Origin: an uncultured Collinsella sp.
Lineage (GTDB): Bacteria > Actinomycetota > Coriobacteriia > Coriobacteriales > Coriobacteriaceae
Direction of reading: 5' to 3'
Assembly (NCBI GenBank): GCA_900541715.1
Contig: UQLI01000010.1
Location: forward strand, 1-60,263
DNA length: 60,263 bases
Shown here: positions 1 through 8,948 of the stretch, one piece after another
Layout: each line of letters opens with the position of its first letter
Position numbering within the stretch: the first letter of the stretch is position 1
The notes under the pieces: model-generated
Told to the model about the DNA's origin: nothing
Database searches by the model: none
The model's input: the letters and a program-made list of their open reading frames with translations, nothing else
Program-made: the position numbers and the translations under genes

Positions 1-11
1 CCTGCGCAAGA

Positions 12-40
12 CGAAGGCCACATTAAGTGGCCTTCTTTGC
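12..40 (+). terminator. Hairpin terminator of a gene left of the window
   Basis: The arms AAGGCCAC and GTGGCCTT enclose a 5-nt loop and are followed by CTTT. It probably ends a plus-strand gene outside the window. A related hairpin lies at 5263-5281, beyond the second repeat array, so similar hairpins bound the surface-protein locus on both sides. Confidence 0.6.
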
Positions 41-131
41 GTGCGGAACTCGCGATGAACTTCGTGCCCCGCCGTCCGGGAGGACGCCTCTTTATTGATG
101 GGAGGCCTGATAGGTCGATGGTTCCGTGCCC

Positions 132-595
132 GGATGCGTCCAAAGTGGGACGGGCTTTCCGGATGGGCAGGCTTTCGGAAAATGCATCCCGGAATTTGCC
201 TTTGGAATGGGACGTAGTTTCCCGTTGAGGTGCTTTGCGGAAAGTGCATCCCACTCTGGGCGGTCGAAGTGGGACACACTTTCCCAAAGGCGCTCCAACG
301 GGAAATTGCGTCCCATTATTCGGTCAAGAAACGGGATGCATTTTCCCAATGAGAGCAAAACCGGAAAATGCATCCCACAATCAGCCCTCAAAGTGGGACG
401 CCGTTTCCCAATGAGGCTCAAGCGGAAAATGCATCCCGGAATTTGCGCTCAAAGTGGGATGCGGTTTCCGGTTGAGGGTCTAAGGGGAAAGTGCGTCCCA
501 GAATCGACGCTTGAAATGGGATGCAGTTTCCCGATGAGGCACTCGACGGAAAATACATCCCAGAAATGGCCTTTGAGCTGGGATAAGATTTCCGC
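132..595. repeat. Tandem array 1 of a 62-bp inverted-repeat unit
   Basis: About seven and a half units. Each unit holds a left half-site like GGAAAATGCATCCC, a similar 17-nt spacer, and its inverse, like TGGGATGCGGTTTCCC, then a second spacer. The TGGGA/CGGGA cores sit at 146, 208, 270, 332, 394, 455, 517 and 579, a period of 62 bp (once 61). Left cores (TCCC) lie at 187, 249, 311, 373, 434, 496 and 558, so opposite half-sites alternate about every 31 bp. Several frames stay open on both strands, but the period is not a multiple of three and no ribosome-binding site is seen, so I treat it as non-coding. The region 1-716 holds no gene that I can support. Confidence 0.93.
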
Positions 596-612
596 GGCAT
601 CTCGAATTCTCA

Positions 613-688
613 AAAATGAGACACGCCGTTGGCGAAAATGAGACACGTGATATCGGGCATCGGACGTATCATTTGCAAAAATGAGTCA
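613..688 (+). repeat. Three short AAAATGAG-type direct repeats
   Basis: AAAATGAGACACG occurs at 613 and 635, and AAAATGAGTCA at 677, just ahead of the surface-protein gene. The third copy contains an ATG (681) in frame with the signal peptide, but no ribosome-binding site precedes it, so I prefer the ATG at 717. Function unknown; it could be a remnant of a mobile-element end or a regulator site. Confidence 0.45.
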
Positions 689-716
689 ACTCCACTCGAA
701 TAAAGCGAGGTCCCTC

Positions 717-3700
717 ATGTACGTTCCACACCCCCGTATCCGTAGACTGTCGAAAATCCCGCTTGTTGGGACGGCGGCGCTTGCTGCGTTGATCGCCACG
801 AGCGTCGCCTGCTTCACGGCCACGCCCCAGGTTGCCCAGGCGGCAGACGCGCCCGCAATCACCGATATGACCGAGCAGGATTATCAAGCCCTGGGTCTGG
901 GCACGAGCGAGGACATTCCGGCCGATACCGTTGGCCCCTATTCCACTGATACCCCCCACGACGTTTGCCACGCGCAGCGAGGTCTATATGGCAGCTAACG
1001 GTAGCCATGGCAATCGCTACACTCTGCGCGACAAGCTCGAGAACGTCGAGCGCGGTGACATTGGCGGCAGCAGCAAACTCACCGATGGCTATGGAAGTGT
1101 GTGGGGCGCCGCAAAGTTCTGGCAAAACGTCAACAAATTCGATACGAACAGCGATCTCTACAAGCATAGCGACTACGGTGGCGGCACCTGGTCGTACCTA
1201 AGCAACAATGAGTCCTCAACAGTACTCGCCAACGACAACAACGGTTTCTCGGGCATTCACGCCACGAGTGTTGAGTTCTGCAGCGACGCCAGCACGGGCA
1301 AAAAGAGCCGCGTTGCCGAGCTCCGTGCCTACGGCGACAGTTCCTCCACGACGATTGACGGCAAGTCATACGCCGGAAAGGTTGAGCTGGTCCTCTACTC
1401 GTTTAGCAACGGGCGTACGCGCACTCTCGACACACACCTGCCGGTGACGGTCAACACTAATATGATGTACGAAGGCCGTTTTAAGTACCTGGATGCCGGT
1501 TACCTGCAAGAGCACGACGCCGTCTTTGATGTCGAGGCGGGCGATGTCGATGGCGACGGCGTCGACGAGCTTTTTGTCTACGCGGGCTGCTATGTCGACG
1601 AGAACGGCGTGCGCAAGGCTGTAGTCGACATGTATGACTTGGAGGGCGGCAACTGGAAGCAAAGCGTCGTCAAGATCGATGCCGGTAACGCCGCGGACTA
1701 CACCACGCACAACAAGGGCGGGAACGACTCCTGGACGCAGCTTCAGTCAGCTCCTGTCGTTTCGCTAGCGGCCGGCGACCTCGATCGCGATTTTTGCGAT
1801 GACCTCGCCATCGTGGTCTCGGCACCCTACGGCAAGAAGAATATTGATAAGTCGACGCATTGCGAGCTGTTTTCGTGGGATGCATCCAAGGGTGCGCTCG
1901 TCCATGTCGATGCTCTGGGCGACGCGGGCGCAATCTCCCTCTCCGCGAACGGCAAGACCATGGTCGCTGCGAATGCGACGTTCGGCACGTTTGCCGCCTA
2001 CGATGAAGAAGGAAAGAAGACGGGTGAAACCGTCACGGGCCTTATTCTTGCGGGCTATGACTGGCAACGCAGCGCTTTTGATTACGGCGCTTCTGACGGC
2101 AGCAAGGGGCTGTACGGCGCGCTGTACCGCTACGCGTATTTTGACTCGGAGTCTGGCGAGTTCAAGCTTTCCGATTGCAAGGAATACAGAGACGGGCTCC
2201 TCGCCTCCTATGGGCTGATGCATGTGCCCAACAGCGCATGGAAGGATAGCGCTCAGGATAAGCGCTATCCGTGCACCTTGGCGCCTATTGCCCTTGCCAC
2301 TGCCAACCTTGACGGCCTGTCCGAGCAGCTGGCGGTCGACGAGGTACTCGTGGGCGGCGATGTGTTCCGCGACTTTGCCTGCAACACGGCACAGAGCGGG
2401 GCTCAGGGCTTGGGGTCCATGGTCGGAACCATGAGCATGAGCGGTCAGCAATACAACAGCAGCAACAAGCATGACCACAAGGGTATAGAGCAGGTGTGGA
2501 TCAGCGACGTCAAGGCGGGCAGCGTCTCGGGTTCGGACCGCTATAACGAGAGCTTTATCGCTGTGGTGGGCAAGCACCGCGACGAGGACCTGCGCAAGAA
2601 CGATGACTACTATTGGATGACCGCCTCGCATTTTTCGCTCGACGAGAACGGAAAGGTGCGCCGCGGCGAGGAGCAGGTGATTAGCGAGAGCAACCGTCGC
2701 GGCACTACCTACGGCACATTTATCTCGCTTGCGCTGCCCGATGTCGACAACGACAGCGTCAAGATCATGTACAAGGACCGCTACAAGGTCTATACCAACC
2801 CGCGCGTGCTTGCCGTGCTGCAGGATGCGCCCTATGTTGAGGATCTGGAGCAGGCATACGGCTATCTGGTGTTGGGCGGCACGTCATACGGAGAGGAAAA
2901 GGGCACGGGGACATCCCAGGGCTATACCATTGGCGCCGAGTTGGGCGTTGCCGTCGAGGTGCAGACCGGTCCGCCCCTGGTGGCGATTAATGCTTCAGTC
3001 GATTTTGCCGCCGAGGGATGCTATGACTACCGGAGCGAGCGCACAGTGAGCGCCAGCGTAAGTTATGAGTCGCATGCCGGCGAAGGCGACAAGGCCGTGC
3101 TCTACACGATTCCGATGGTCTATTACGAGTACGAGATCGAAAATGAGGAAACTGGCGGCAAGGGCGTGATGGCGGCGCCCGTGTCGCTCGGCGCGCAGAC
3201 CTCGGTCGTTAATGTCGAGGCCTATGACCGCGTTGCCAAGCAGCACAACATGACGCCGCTCAGCTACTTTTTGACCAACCGGTCGGGAGAGCCCGACAGC
3301 TATTACACGGCGCTCAACGGTACGACTCCCGCGCAAGATTCCTTTGGTCTGGGCAAGCCCGGCGTGACGCGCGCTTACACGTACGATGGGTATAGCGGTG
3401 CTGTCGCGCAGTCGGGGGCGAGCACTACGCAGACCATCGAAGTCGAGGAGGGCGAGGAGCAGGAGTTTGAGTACGGCTTTACGCTGAACGGCAGCGTTGT
3501 CATGGGCGCGAAGCTTGCAAAGCACGAGTTATTTGGCGGCCTGTGCTTTGGTGCCAACGCCGGCTTTACTACGGGTAACTCCTCGAGTGAATCGACCGAA
3601 TACGGCGGCACCGTCGACAACCTGCCCGAGGCCGCGCAGAACAAGTACGGTTTTGCATGGCGCCTGGGCGTCAACGCGGTAGATGTCGACAAGTTTGAGG

Positions 3701-4806
3701 CCGACTCGGGTGACAAGCTCGGAACCAAGGACACCGATCAGTTCTGGATTGTGGGCTATGACGTCAAGGACGTCCAGGTACCCGACGCGCCTGCCGTGAC
3801 GGGCTTTACGGCAAACGCCGTTGATTCGACCAGTGTCGCGTTTAGCTGGGACGACGTGCTCGCAAACAGGGGTGGCTTTAGCTACGGCGTGGGTATGCTG
3901 CAGAGTAACGCGGCCGACGCCATCGTCAACAGCTGGAAGATCGCCGACAATACGCAGACCTCGCTTAAGTGGGATGGGCTGTTGCCGAATACGGAGTACC
4001 GATTCGCCATTGCCGCCGTTAAGAACGGATCTACGATTGAGACGGGTATTCGCTCGGCAATCATCACGGTCAAGACCATGCCCGATGGCATGACGATGAC
4101 CGTGAGCGGACCTGCGGCGGATGCTGCGGAGGGGTCGGATCTTGGATACGACTCTTCGGTTGAGCGCACGGCGGGAAGCCACCTGACGCTCTCGGCGATT
4201 GGCCATGTGAAGCAACTCGGTGCCGACGATAGCGAAACAGGGCTGGCACCGACCTATATGTGGTACCGCAAGGGCCGCGGCGAGACAGAGTTTAAGCTCG
4301 TGGGTGCCGATGGCAACCTCGCGGCTGGAACGGCCTCAAAGCTCGAGATTGACCTGACCGCAGACGATGACGGTGCGCAGTATTACTGCCACGTGGGATA
4401 CAACGACGTGGGCCTCGACACCGGCACGACGCTCGTGAATATCGAGGCCGAGGAGACGGCGCCCACAACGGTGAACGCCACCCCGATCCGCACGCGCCGC
4501 CTGTTCTCACAGGCAAGTGCGGGCGCCAAGAAGTTCCTGGACCATACGCTGGTAAACACCGCCGGCCCAACCGATTCCGAAGGCTCAAAGGACCCCGAGA
4601 CTCCTGAGACCCCGACGAACCCGGACAAGCCCAAGTCCGACAACGGAGCTAAGACCGACACCAAGGTCAAGACTACGACCACAGCGAAGGACCTCGCAAA
4701 CACCGGCGACCAAACATTCGCCCTAGTCGCCACCGCAGCAGCAGCGGGAGCAACGCTCGTAGTGATAGCCCTCATCATGCTGATCAAGCGCCGCAAGACC
4801 CACTAG
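717..4806 (+). CDS. Large sortase-anchored surface protein, frameshifted near the N-terminus
   Basis: Two overlapping frames together give a protein of about 1360 residues. The first (from ATG 717, after a GCGAGG-like site) encodes a basic start and the hydrophobic signal peptide, probably cut after AQAA. It runs out of frame at a C6 tract (952-957); the second frame continues to 4806. The mature part has acidic FG-GAP/VCBS-like stretches, for example GDVDGDGVDELF near 1550 and GDLDRDFCDDL near 1780. A fibronectin type III-like domain follows (about 3780-4080), then an Ig-like segment containing YYCHVG (about 4080-4440), a Pro/Lys/Thr-rich wall spacer, LANTG at 4693-4707, a membrane helix and an RRK tail. 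LANTG is a variant of LPxTG, so sortase anchoring is inferred. The ligand is unknown. As sequenced, the full protein is made only if the tract loses one C, or by ribosomal slippage. Sequencing error is the plain alternative. Confidence 0.85.
952..957 (+). other. C6 homopolymer at the frameshift point
   Basis: With six C residues the signal-peptide frame continues into an unrelated tail ending near 998. With five C residues it would read T-P-T-T-F-A-T and join the 1280-residue surface-protein frame. This could be a phase-variation tract or an assembly error. Confidence 0.6.
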
Positions 4807-4832
4807 TAGCCAGTCGAACATATCGACAACCC

Positions 4833-4872
4833 AAAAACCCGGGTAGCCAAAAAACAGGCCACCCGGGTTTTC
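4833..4872. terminator. Bidirectional terminator after the surface protein
   Basis: AAAACCCGGGT pairs with ACCCGGGTTTT around a GCC/GGC extension and an A-rich loop, with a T run on the plus strand and A-rich sequence on the other side. It begins 26 nt after the stop codon and precedes repeat array 2. Confidence 0.85.
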
Positions 4873-4892
4873 TGTTGAGTGGAGACTCCGCA

Positions 4893-5251
4893 AGCGGAAA
4901 CTGCATCCCACAATTAGCGCCCGGAACGGGACACATTTTCCGTCAAGCCCTCATCCGGAAAATCCATCCCAGTTTGAGCGCCCAGACCGGGACGCACTTT
5001 CCCAAAGGGTCCTCAACGGGAAACTGCGTCCCATAATTAGGCCGAGAAATGGGATGAACTTTCCCAATGAGAGCCAACCGGAAACCACATCCCAGAATCA
5101 GCCCCCAAAGTGGGACGCACTTTCCCAACGAGCCTCAACCGGAAAATACATCCCGGAATCCAGCTGAATAGTGGGACACACTTTCCCAATCGGGTCCCAA
5201 GCGGAAACTGCATCCCATTCCAGACAAGAATTCCGGGACACACTTTCCGCA
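4893..5251. repeat. Tandem array 2 of the 62-bp inverted-repeat unit
   Basis: Six units of the family described at 132-595. The GGGA cores lie at 4927, 4988, 5050, 5111, 5172 and 5234, a period of 61-62 bp. The first spacer resembles that of array 1 (pattern AATTNGCGC). Array 2 and array 1 together bracket the single surface-protein gene. The gap 4807-5401 otherwise contains only terminators. Confidence 0.93.
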
Positions 5252-5262
5252 AACAAAGAAGG

Positions 5263-5281
5263 CCACATAACGTGTCCTTCA
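5263..5281. terminator. Small hairpin beyond array 2
   Basis: AAGGCCAC and GTGTCCTT can pair around a short loop. It resembles the hairpin at 12-40 and is preceded by AACAAAG. A terminator role is likely but weak. Confidence 0.4.
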
Positions 5282-5335
5282 ACTTATATATGTTCAGCAG
5301 GTGCCCCCATGACAAGCCGCGCTTCAACACCGAGG

Positions 5336-5382
5336 CGTCTGCCCGGCGGCGCGGAATGTGAGGTTCCCTGCTCGGGCAGACG
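5336..5382 (-). terminator. Hairpin downstream of the LtaS-like gene
   Basis: CGTCTGCCCG and CGGGCAGACG are exact inverse copies separated by 27 nt, starting about 20 nt past the stop codon of the minus-strand gene. There is no clear T run, so the terminator role is inferred from position. Confidence 0.45.
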
Positions 5383-5401
5383 AACCAGTTAAGACGCGCC
5401 G

Positions 5402-7702
5402 CTACTTGATCTTGGTCGTGCCCGGCGCCAGGTTGGGGTCGGTCTCGTTGGCCTCGGTCTGGAAGTGCTCCGTATAGACGTTCTTGCCGTCGCGGAACAT
5501 CTCGTAGTACTGCATCTTGGCGTAATCCTCGCGCGCCTTGGTGGCGGCTGCTGCGGCGGCGTCGTCACCGGTGACGTTGGAGGAGAGCGCCCAGCGCAGG
5601 CTGGCGTCCTCGTAGCCGACCGAGTTGATGGCGGGCAGCGACTCGCGCAGCGTCATGTGCGCTTTCTGGTAGTCGGTCAGCGGTGCGCCGATCAGCTGCA
5701 TCAGCTGGGTGGACAGGTAGTTGGTGGACAGGTCGTCGACCTCGCTCGTCTGGTTGCAACCGGCAACGTCGTAGTTGGCCCAGATGATGTAGTCGGTCTG
5801 CCACAAGCGCTCCTGGTGGGTGGCGTCGTCCTCGCCGGTAAACCACTTGTCATTGAACTTGGACGGGAAGAACGGCTGGTGATCGCCCCAGAACACCACG
5901 ACTACCTTGCGGTCGAGCTTGCTCAAGGCGTTGAGGAAGTAGCGCAGCGCCTGATCGGACTGCTCGATGCACGAGACATACTCGTCGACATCGGAGAGCG
6001 TACCGTCCTCGACGGTCTTGGCGTCCAGATCGGTCGTGTCGATATTCAGGTGCATCTGCTTGTCGACCGGCAGCAGGCCCGTGTCGTAGCCCGAGTGGTT
6101 CTGCATGGTCACGTCGAAGATAAACTGCGGATCGGCGTTCTGATCGAGCAGCTCAAGAATCTTGTCATAGGTAGCCTGGTCGGTCACCATGCCGCGCAGG
6201 GTATCGGCACCCTGGAAATCGTTGATGGACAGGAACCGGTCAAAGCCAAAGTCCTTGTACACGTTCTCGCGGTTCCAGTTGGTTGCGTGGTTGGGGTGCA
6301 TGGCCGTGGTGGAATATCCGAGCGACTTGAACTGCTCTGCCAGGTTCCCGGTCGTTTCCATGTTGTAGATGGTGTAGGGGTACACGCCCGAGCCAAGGTT
6401 GGCCATGGAGTTGCCGGTCATAAACTCAAACTCGGTATTGGCGGTGCCGCCGCCGTAGGCGCTCACGTAGAGCTTGCCGCGGCTGAGGCAGTTGGACAGG
6501 TTTTTAAAGTACTGCGGACCCTCGTAGCCGGCGCGCATGTTCTGGTAGATCGACAGATCCGAGAAGGTCTCGTTCATGATGGCGATGACCGTGGGCTTCT
6601 CGCTGTCGAACTGCTCCTTTGCGGCGGTGCGCTCGTCACTCTTGGCGGCGTCGGACTTGTCGTAGGCCTTGGCGTACATTTTGAGCGTGGCCTTGGCATC
6701 GTCGACGGAGTAGTCGGCGGGTTTGGGCGGCTTGATGGACTGCGCCGCACTAATAAAGGCAGGCAGATAGCCCTCGCGCCAGTAGCTCTCGAGCGGGCGC
6801 CAGGTGTAGACGGTGATGCCGAGGGTGTTGTAGTAGTCGATGAGCGTGACGTGTGCGGTCACGCCGCCCAGGCACAGCACCGCCACGAGCAGGTTGGTGA
6901 GCAGCATGCGCTTGGCGTTGGCGGCGCCCTTCTGACGGTGCGGTGCCACCAGGCCGGCGTACTCGCATAGCAGCATGGCGATGGCGGTAAAGCCCATGGA
7001 CAGCACGCAGAACAGTGAGATCGAGAAGGTGTAGCCGGTGCCGGCGACCGCGGCGGCGGTGGAGATGGCCGAAAGGTCGCCCGGCTGGATGGGCATGGAT
7101 TTAAACGTGATGACGAAGAACTCGGCAATGCCCAGGACAAAGAGGGCAAAGGCCATGACCGCGGGGGCTGCGCCGTGGCGCTGGAACAGGAAGAACAGGC
7201 CGACCATGAGCGTGGTGATGATGGCCCACTCGAGCAGGATGCACAGGGGGTAGACCCAGGTAAAGTCGTGGTTGGACGAGACCTCCATGCCCAGCAGCGC
7301 AAAGACGCCGGCGAGCAGCAGGCACAGGACGGCGGCGACGAGCGGTTTGCCTACAAAGGCGCCGCGCAAACGAGCGAGCTTGCCGGTGGGGGCGGGCGCA
7401 TCGGCCGAGGCGAACGCAAAGACGCGCGGGGCGATGCGGTCGCGGGCGATACTGGCCCAGGCGCAGCCGGTGAGGATGGCATTGGTCAGGATGAGCATCA
7501 CGAAGGCGAGCGGCTCGTTTTGCGCGACGAGGCCAATAGCGCCCCAAATGGTCAAAAAGAGCTGGAACAGGCCGAAGGCGACGCTCCACCCAAGAGCGCT
7601 TTTGGCAACGGTGCCCGACTGAGCGCGAATGGCCTTGGCCTCGCGCAAAACAAGGTAGACGGTCGCCGCAAGACCGACGAGCGAGATGGCGGCAGCGAAC
7701 AT
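5402..7702 (-). CDS. LtaS-type membrane sulfatase-fold enzyme
   Basis: About 766 residues. The N-terminal 300 or so residues hold several membrane helices. The C-terminal half is an extracellular sulfatase-fold domain like lipoteichoic-acid synthase, a family that transfers phosphoglycerol from lipid to wall polymers. Landmarks are NETFSD (metal ligand region), GGGTANTEFEF with the likely Thr nucleophile, and FWGDHQPF with the Asp-His metal ligands. I chose ATG 7702 over GTG 7717 because GAGGAG lies 7 nt ahead of it. It is single, divergent from the nitroreductase and next to the surface-protein locus. It could make a polyglycerolphosphate chain or modify another glycopolymer; the substrate cannot be read from sequence. 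Confidence 0.88.
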   Translation of the reverse strand: MFAAAISLVGLAATVYLVLREAKAIRAQSGTVAKSALGWSVAFGLFQLFLTIWGAIGLVAQNEPLAFVMLILTNAILTGCAWASIARDRIAPRVFAFASADAPAPTGKLARLRGAFVGKPLVAAVLCLLLAGVFALLGMEVSSNHDFTWVYPLCILLEWAIITTLMVGLFFLFQRHGAAPAVMAFALFVLGIAEFFVITFKSMPIQPGDLSAISTAAAVAGTGYTFSISLFCVLSMGFTAIAMLLCEYAGLVAPHRQKGAANAKRMLLTNLLVAVLCLGGVTAHVTLIDYYNTLGITVYTWRPLESYWREGYLPAFISAAQSIKPPKPADYSVDDAKATLKMYAKAYDKSDAAKSDERTAAKEQFDSEKPTVIAIMNETFSDLSIYQNMRAGYEGPQYFKNLSNCLSRGKLYVSAYGGGTANTEFEFMTGNSMANLGSGVYPYTIYNMETTGNLAEQFKSLGYSTTAMHPNHATNWNRENVYKDFGFDRFLSINDFQGADTLRGMVTDQATYDKILELLDQNADPQFIFDVTMQNHSGYDTGLLPVDKQMHLNIDTTDLDAKTVEDGTLSDVDEYVSCIEQSDQALRYFLNALSKLDRKVVVVFWGDHQPFFPSKFNDKWFTGEDDATHQERLWQTDYIIWANYDVAGCNQTSEVDDLSTNYLSTQLMQLIGAPLTDYQKAHMTLRESLPAINSVGYEDASLRWALSSNVTGDDAAAAAATKAREDYAKMQYYEMFRDGKNVYTEHFQTEANETDPNLAPGTTKIK

Positions 7703-7916
7703 GCTGAGACTCCTCACAAACTTAAAACCTACGAAAGCGGGGGTTTACCCGATTGTTACCAAGATATGCGCTGCAATTGGTGTCTGCGCACAACAACCAG
7801 CCATATTAACGCGCACGTGTGGCGGTGTGGCGCAATGTAGTGGCGACCTGCGCGATAATGGACGGGAATTACACGGAAACGTAAAGGCTTCTTAAAGAAA
7901 TGGCGAGGGTAGGGCG

Positions 7917-8789
7917 ATGAGCGAGCAGGTTTGCAAGGCGGACATGGGCGGCGACGGAGCTGTGGGCGTGGATACGTGCGGCTATCCGGTCGAGACTACG
8001 GGCAATGCGGTGCTGGACATTTTGGAGCACCGTTCCTCCACGCGTGCCTTCGCGCATGATGACAACGACCGTCCCGTGGCGGTGACCGACGAGCAGCGGG
8101 CGGCGATTTTGCATGCGGCGAGTCGCGCGCCGTCGGCGGGCGCCATGATGATGTATTCCATCGTGAGCATCCGCGAGCAGGCTACGCTCGACCGCCTGGC
8201 CGACCTGTGCGACCATCAGCCCATGATCGCCAAGGCTCCCTGGGCACTGATATTTGTGGTCGATTATGCAAAGTGGATCGATCTGTTTGAGCACGTGGGC
8301 TGCTTTGAGCCCGAGTTTGTCGAGCGTACGGGCAAGTCGCCCCGCCGCGCGCCGGGTTTGGGCGACTTTGCCATCGCGGCCCAGGACGCCGTGATCGCCG
8401 CGCAAAACGCCGTGGTTGCCGCCGAGGCCCTGGGGCTGGGAAGCTGCTACATTGGCGACATCGTGGAGAACGCCGAGGAAGTTGCCGAGCTGCTCGACCT
8501 GCCACCCTATACCATGCCGCTGTCGATGCTCATCGTCGGCACGCCTCGCAAGGAGCGTCCGGCCATTGCGCATCCCGTGGTGAACCTGGTGCACGAGGAG
8601 CGCTACTGCCGCGCGGATGCCGCGACCATGGACGCGCAGGTGGCCGAGATGGACGCGATGTTCCGTCCGCATGCCCGCGAGGTGGGGGAGCGCGTCATGG
8701 ATATCTACACCCGCAAGCACACGAGCCCCTTTATGGCCGAGATGAGCCGCTCCATGGAGTGGTGGTTCAAAAATTGGCTCGGAAAATGA
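7917..8789 (+). CDS. Nitroreductase family protein
   Basis: 290 residues, a single FMN-dependent nitroreductase domain. Visible family landmarks are RSSTRAF near residue 41, AASRAPSAGAMMM, and LGLGSCYIGDI in the second half. These enzymes reduce nitro groups, quinones or flavins with NAD(P)H in the cytoplasm; the substrate is unknown. The tail (about residues 235-290) ends in an amphipathic stretch with MEWWFKNWLG. The start follows GAGGGTAGGG. A GTGACAAAGG-type palindrome begins 2 nt after the stop. Confidence 0.85.
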   Translation: MSEQVCKADMGGDGAVGVDTCGYPVETTGNAVLDILEHRSSTRAFAHDDNDRPVAVTDEQRAAILHAASRAPSAGAMMMYSIVSIREQATLDRLADLCDHQPMIAKAPWALIFVVDYAKWIDLFEHVGCFEPEFVERTGKSPRRAPGLGDFAIAAQDAVIAAQNAVVAAEALGLGSCYIGDIVENAEEVAELLDLPPYTMPLSMLIVGTPRKERPAIAHPVVNLVHEERYCRADAATMDAQVAEMDAMFRPHAREVGERVMDIYTRKHTSPFMAEMSRSMEWWFKNWLGK

Positions 8790-8791
8790 CG

Positions 8792-8824
8792 AATGTGACA
8801 AGGGGACAGTCCCTTTGTTACATT
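8792..8824. repeat. CAAAGG/CCTTTG palindrome, copy 1
   Basis: Arms AATGTGACAAGGGG and CCCTTTGTTACATT, nearly self-complementary. It starts 2 nt after the nitroreductase stop. The same family recurs at 22159, 33099, 34648 and 36613, with a variant at 11277. It could act as a terminator or be a REP-like element. After it, 8826-8948 is the leader of kup, in which I recognise no known riboswitch. Confidence 0.85.
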
Positions 8825-8948
8825 CCATATCGCCGCGGTAGCCTAAAGACTGTATAAATCTTTATCTAGCTGGGAAAACAGTGCCATTCAAACATGGGCC
8901 GATTACCTATAATTCCTTCGAACATTAAAGTTGGGAGGAAACCGGCTT

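Noticed and set aside
126..641. Open frame across array 1 encoding repeated GMHFP and GKCIP motifs, with similar frames on the other strand
   Set aside because: The 62-bp period is not a multiple of three, so motifs move between frames; both strands are open; there is no ribosome-binding site. The repeats are DNA-level inverted repeats.
931..990. TTG at 931 as the true start of the surface protein
   Set aside because: It would give a 1291-residue protein with no signal peptide, although a signal peptide lies in the overlapping frame just upstream and the protein ends in a sorting signal.
132..5251. CRISPR array
   Set aside because: The spacers between half-sites are similar to each other and not unique, orientation alternates within each unit, and no cas gene is present.
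8826..8948. c-di-AMP (ydaO) riboswitch ahead of kup
   Set aside because: The position fits, but the conserved core sequences of that class are not visible.
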